From: Treponema sp.
GTDB taxonomy: Bacteria; Spirochaetota; Spirochaetia; Treponematales; Treponemataceae
Assembly (NCBI GenBank): GCA_021442965.1
Contig: JABUUX010000326.1
Location: 1 to 7,067 of the forward strand
Length of the DNA: 7,067 nt
Reading direction: 5' to 3'
Part shown: piece after piece, positions 5,701 to 7,067 of the stretch
Layout of the letters: each line of letters opens with the position of its first letter
Numbering within the stretch: the first letter of the stretch is position 1
The notes under the pieces: generated by a model
Told to the model about the DNA's origin: nothing
The model's input: the letters and a program-made list of their open reading frames with translations, nothing else
The model's database searches: none
Made by a program: the position numbers and the translations under genes

Positions 5701-5714
5701 TTTCACGTGAAACA
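5699..5714. other. parS site 8 (ParB-binding), abutting a DnaA box
   Basis: AGTTTCACGTGAAACA holds the perfect 14-bp palindrome (5700-5713). The palindrome begins at the base directly after the third DnaA box (5691-5699). On the minus strand an extra half-site, TGTTCCA, lies just outside it (5715-5721). It is 121 bp from site 7. Confidence 0.9.
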
Positions 5715-5733
5715 TGGAACACAAAATTATGTT

Positions 5734-5770
5734 AAAATAAAAAAGCTGGCCGATAAAATCGTACCAGCTC
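5734..5770 (-). terminator. Intrinsic terminator, minus strand
   Basis: Read on the minus strand, AGCTGG (5769-5764) pairs with CCAGCT (5749-5744). Inside it CGAT pairs with ATCG around a TTT loop, with a small asymmetric bulge between the helices. A run TTTTTTATTTT follows directly (plus-strand A-run ending at 5734). This is a strong rho-independent terminator. It would end either gyrA read-through or the small RNA proposed at 5827-5734, and it stops transcription about 20 bp before parS site 8 and the DnaA boxes. Confidence 0.8.
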
Positions 5771-5827
5771 TTGCCTGATGAATTAACCCTAACCATTACT
5801 TTTTTGCAATAGTTTTTTCCCTTAGGT
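5734..5827 (-). ncRNA. Candidate small RNA of about 95 nt
   Basis: A good promoter (TTGACA-17-AATAAT, 5860-5832) is followed, about 60 nt after the predicted start near 5827, by the first arm of a strong intrinsic terminator (5769-5734). No start codon with an open frame lies between, so the product would be untranslated. The body folds: CCUAA (5826-5822) pairs with UUAGG (5792-5788), and CUAUUGC (5812-5806) pairs with GUAAUGG (5799-5793, including two G-U pairs) around an A6 loop. An unpaired GGGAAAAAA separates the two on the 5' side. A linker of about 20 nt joins this to the terminator hairpin. It does not resemble SRP RNA, 6S RNA, tmRNA or RNase P RNA. The alternative is that the segment is only the gyrA 3' untranslated region. 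Confidence 0.45.
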
Positions 5828-5831
5828 CTTT

Positions 5832-5860
5832 ATTATTTCCTAAATAGTATTATTTGTCAA
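5832..5860 (-). promoter_or_regulatory. Sigma-70-type promoter, minus strand
   Basis: On the minus strand a perfect -35 TTGACA (5860-5855) is separated by exactly 17 bp from a -10 AATAAT (5837-5832, five of six matches to TATAAT). The predicted start is near 5827-5825. It lies about 85 bp beyond the gyrA stop and can only serve the short terminator-bounded transcript downstream, which is the main reason to suspect a small RNA gene. Confidence 0.6.
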
Positions 5861-5894
5861 CGAAAAATTTAAAAATTCCCAAATATTGTCTTAT

Positions 5895-5935
5895 AAATCT
5901 TGTAACTCTTTGTATTATAAAGAATTACAAGATTT
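5895..5935. repeat. Inverted repeat after gyrA
   Basis: AAATCTTGTAA (5895-5905) and TTACAAGATTT (5925-5935) are perfect 11-bp complements, with an inner CTTT/AAAG pair that extends the stem. It starts 11 bp after the gyrA stop codon. On the minus strand only UUU, then AUAAG, follows, so it is a poor intrinsic terminator. It may protect or process the gyrA mRNA 3' end. Confidence 0.6.
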
Positions 5936-5945
5936 GCTAAAAAAT

Positions 5946-7067
5946 TTACTGTGCTGAACCTTCATCTACACTGTTTTTGTTAGAAATTTCTTCTTTTTCT
6001 GTTTTTGAAGTCTTCTTATCTTCGGCAGAAACCTTATCAACTCCAACCAGGAAATCAGGCTCAGAAATTTTTACAACTTTAATTCCCCTAGAACCTGTAC
6101 CCTGTTGATTGATAGTATCTGCTCTTACACGAAGAGTTTTTCCCTGACTTGTCATACAAACAATTTCATCTTTTTCTTTACATGTAAGAAGCCCGATAAT
6201 TTCTCCACGGTCATCTGTACCACCAAAAATTTTCTGTCCGCCAGTTCCACGTCCATGAGGATTAAAATCTTCAAAACTTACTCGTTTACCAAATCCTTTT
6301 TCTGTAAGAAGAAGAATTGATTCACCTTCAGTAACTTTTATTGCTCCGGATATTTCATCACCTTCTGAAAGCTTCATACCCTTAATACCAGTTGAAGCAC
6401 GTCCCATTTCTCGAACACCATCTTCACTAAAACGTAGAGCTTTACCACGACGTGTAACAAGAAGAACTTCAGATTTACCATCCGTAGGAATAGCACTTAT
6501 AAGTTTATCCCCATCCTTAAGTTTTAGTCCGATAATTCCACGTGTCTTAGCATTTGCAAATTCACTAGTCTGAACTTTCTTTACAATACCACCAGATGTT
6601 GTCATAAACAAATACTGATCTTCACTGAATTCTCTAAGAGCAACTACTGTTGTAATCTCTTCATCTGCACCAATTGCAATCATACTTTTAATATGTGTAC
6701 CACGACTATTTTTTGTAGCTTCAGGAATCTCATGAACTTTTACCCAATATGCTTTTCCTGCACTTGAAATAAACAAAATATGATCATGTGTAGAACCGAT
6801 AAAAAGCTGACTTATATAATCATCTTCAACAAGGGCTGTTCCGTTACTTCCGGTTCCGCCCCTACCCTGCTTTTTATACTGAGTAACAGAAACCCGTTTC
6901 AGATAACCAAGCTTGGAAATCATGACTACCATGTCTTCTTCTTTAATCATATCTTCAACGTTTACTGTTTCTACTTCACCAGAAACAATTTCTGTTTTTC
7001 TGTCGTCGCCGTATTTTTCTACAAGTTTGTTTGTCTCTTCTTTTACAAGGTTCAAAATCTTTTCATG
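5946..7067 (-). CDS. gyrA: DNA gyrase subunit A, C-terminal part (5' end outside window)
   Basis: This is the last 373 residues of GyrA, the DNA-cutting subunit of the ATP-dependent topoisomerase that introduces negative supercoils. The frame is open to the window edge; the TTG at 7055 is internal. The first ~40 residues are the end of the core, and the C-terminal DNA-wrapping beta-pinwheel follows. Six repeated blades are visible, for example MVVMISKLGYLKRV, HILFISSAGKAYWV, YLFMTTSGGIVKKV, VLLVTRRGKALRF, ILLLTEKGFGKRV and IVCMTSQGKTLRV. The GyrA box, the hallmark that separates GyrA from ParC, is QGRGGTG (about residues 67-73 of this fragment), a variant of QRRGGKG. A charged Lys/Glu/Ser tail of about 25 residues ends the protein. 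The catalytic Tyr lies upstream, outside the window. The gene points toward the parS/DnaA region. Confidence 0.93.
   Translation of the reverse strand, partial: HEKILNLVKEETNKLVEKYGDDRKTEIVSGEVETVNVEDMIKEEDMVVMISKLGYLKRVSVTQYKKQGRGGTGSNGTALVEDDYISQLFIGSTHDHILFISSAGKAYWVKVHEIPEATKNSRGTHIKSMIAIGADEEITTVVALREFSEDQYLFMTTSGGIVKKVQTSEFANAKTRGIIGLKLKDGDKLISAIPTDGKSEVLLVTRRGKALRFSEDGVREMGRASTGIKGMKLSEGDEISGAIKVTEGESILLLTEKGFGKRVSFEDFNPHGRGTGGQKIFGGTDDRGEIIGLLTCKEKDEIVCMTSQGKTLRVRADTINQQGTGSRGIKVVKISEPDFLVGVDKVSAEDKKTSKTEKEEISNKNSVDEGSAQ

Larger units (their letters stand above)
4995..5945. other. Origin-proximal, gene-free centromere/DnaA region
   Basis: No credible coding sequence is present on either strand in these 951 bp, which are strongly AT-rich. 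In order from the left they hold the ACTAACAAACG repeats (5059-5102), eight intact parS sites (5120-5714) with one decayed copy, three DnaA boxes (5668-5699), a terminator and candidate small RNA (5734-5827) with its promoter (5832-5860), and an inverted repeat after gyrA (5895-5935). ParB-binding parS sites lie near the origin in most bacteria that have them, and clustered DnaA boxes mark origins or DnaA-titrating sites. An origin-proximal segregation locus is therefore the best reading. Whether replication starts here is unproven. Confidence 0.7.

Noticed and set aside
5120..5714. CRISPR array
   Set aside because: The repeated unit is only 14-16 bp and fully palindromic, and spacings vary irregularly from 35 to 121 bp, unlike uniform CRISPR spacers; the sequence is the parS consensus.
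6105..6320. Plus-strand open frame inside gyrA
   Set aside because: Antisense to a conserved part of the GyrA pinwheel; no start context or family signature.
6534..6549. CACGTG-containing parS-like sequence inside gyrA
   Set aside because: Only the CACGTG core and part of the left arm match; the right arm does not fit GAAACA.

Overview
The window looks like chromosomal DNA of a low-GC spirochaete, most likely a host-associated Treponema. This rests on the style of the proteins (GyrA, YbaK-like deacylase, DUF3783-type protein, ExbB/ExbD/TonB) and the AT-rich intergenic DNA; no species-level marker is present.

Left part, plus strand: the 3' end of cysS (1-606), a GC-rich block of three hairpins that resembles a dispersed REP-like repeat (about 613-695), then a compact exbB-exbD-tonB operon (783-2883) encoding the inner-membrane energy-transducing complex that powers outer-membrane transport. 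A nested set of inverted repeats (2882-2976) sits between tonB and the convergent genes and probably terminates transcription from both sides.

Middle part, minus strand: a probable three-gene unit read right to left. It holds a DUF3783-type protein (4626-4994), a YbaK-type aminoacyl-tRNA deacylase (4153-4620) and a PTS EIIC membrane protein with no fused EIIB or EIIA (2986-4092).

Right part: a gene-free, AT-rich stretch of about 950 bp (4995-5945), followed by the 3' end of gyrA on the minus strand (5946-7067). This gap is the most remarkable part of the window. It carries eight copies of the ParB-binding centromere sequence parS (palindrome GTTTCACGTGAAAC, one copy with a single change) within about 600 bp, plus one decayed copy. 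The rightmost parS directly abuts a cluster of three DnaA boxes, two of them perfect TTATCCACA. Between this cluster and gyrA lies what looks like an undescribed small RNA gene of about 95 nt on the minus strand: a TTGACA-17-AATAAT promoter, a foldable body and a strong intrinsic terminator that ends just before the DnaA/parS block.

Reading: the gap is an origin-proximal segregation locus, a compact centromere array joined to a DnaA-binding site and shielded from gyrA transcription by a terminator. Whether it is the replication origin itself cannot be settled here. dnaA, dnaN, parA and parB are not in the window, and gyrA points toward the array rather than away from it.
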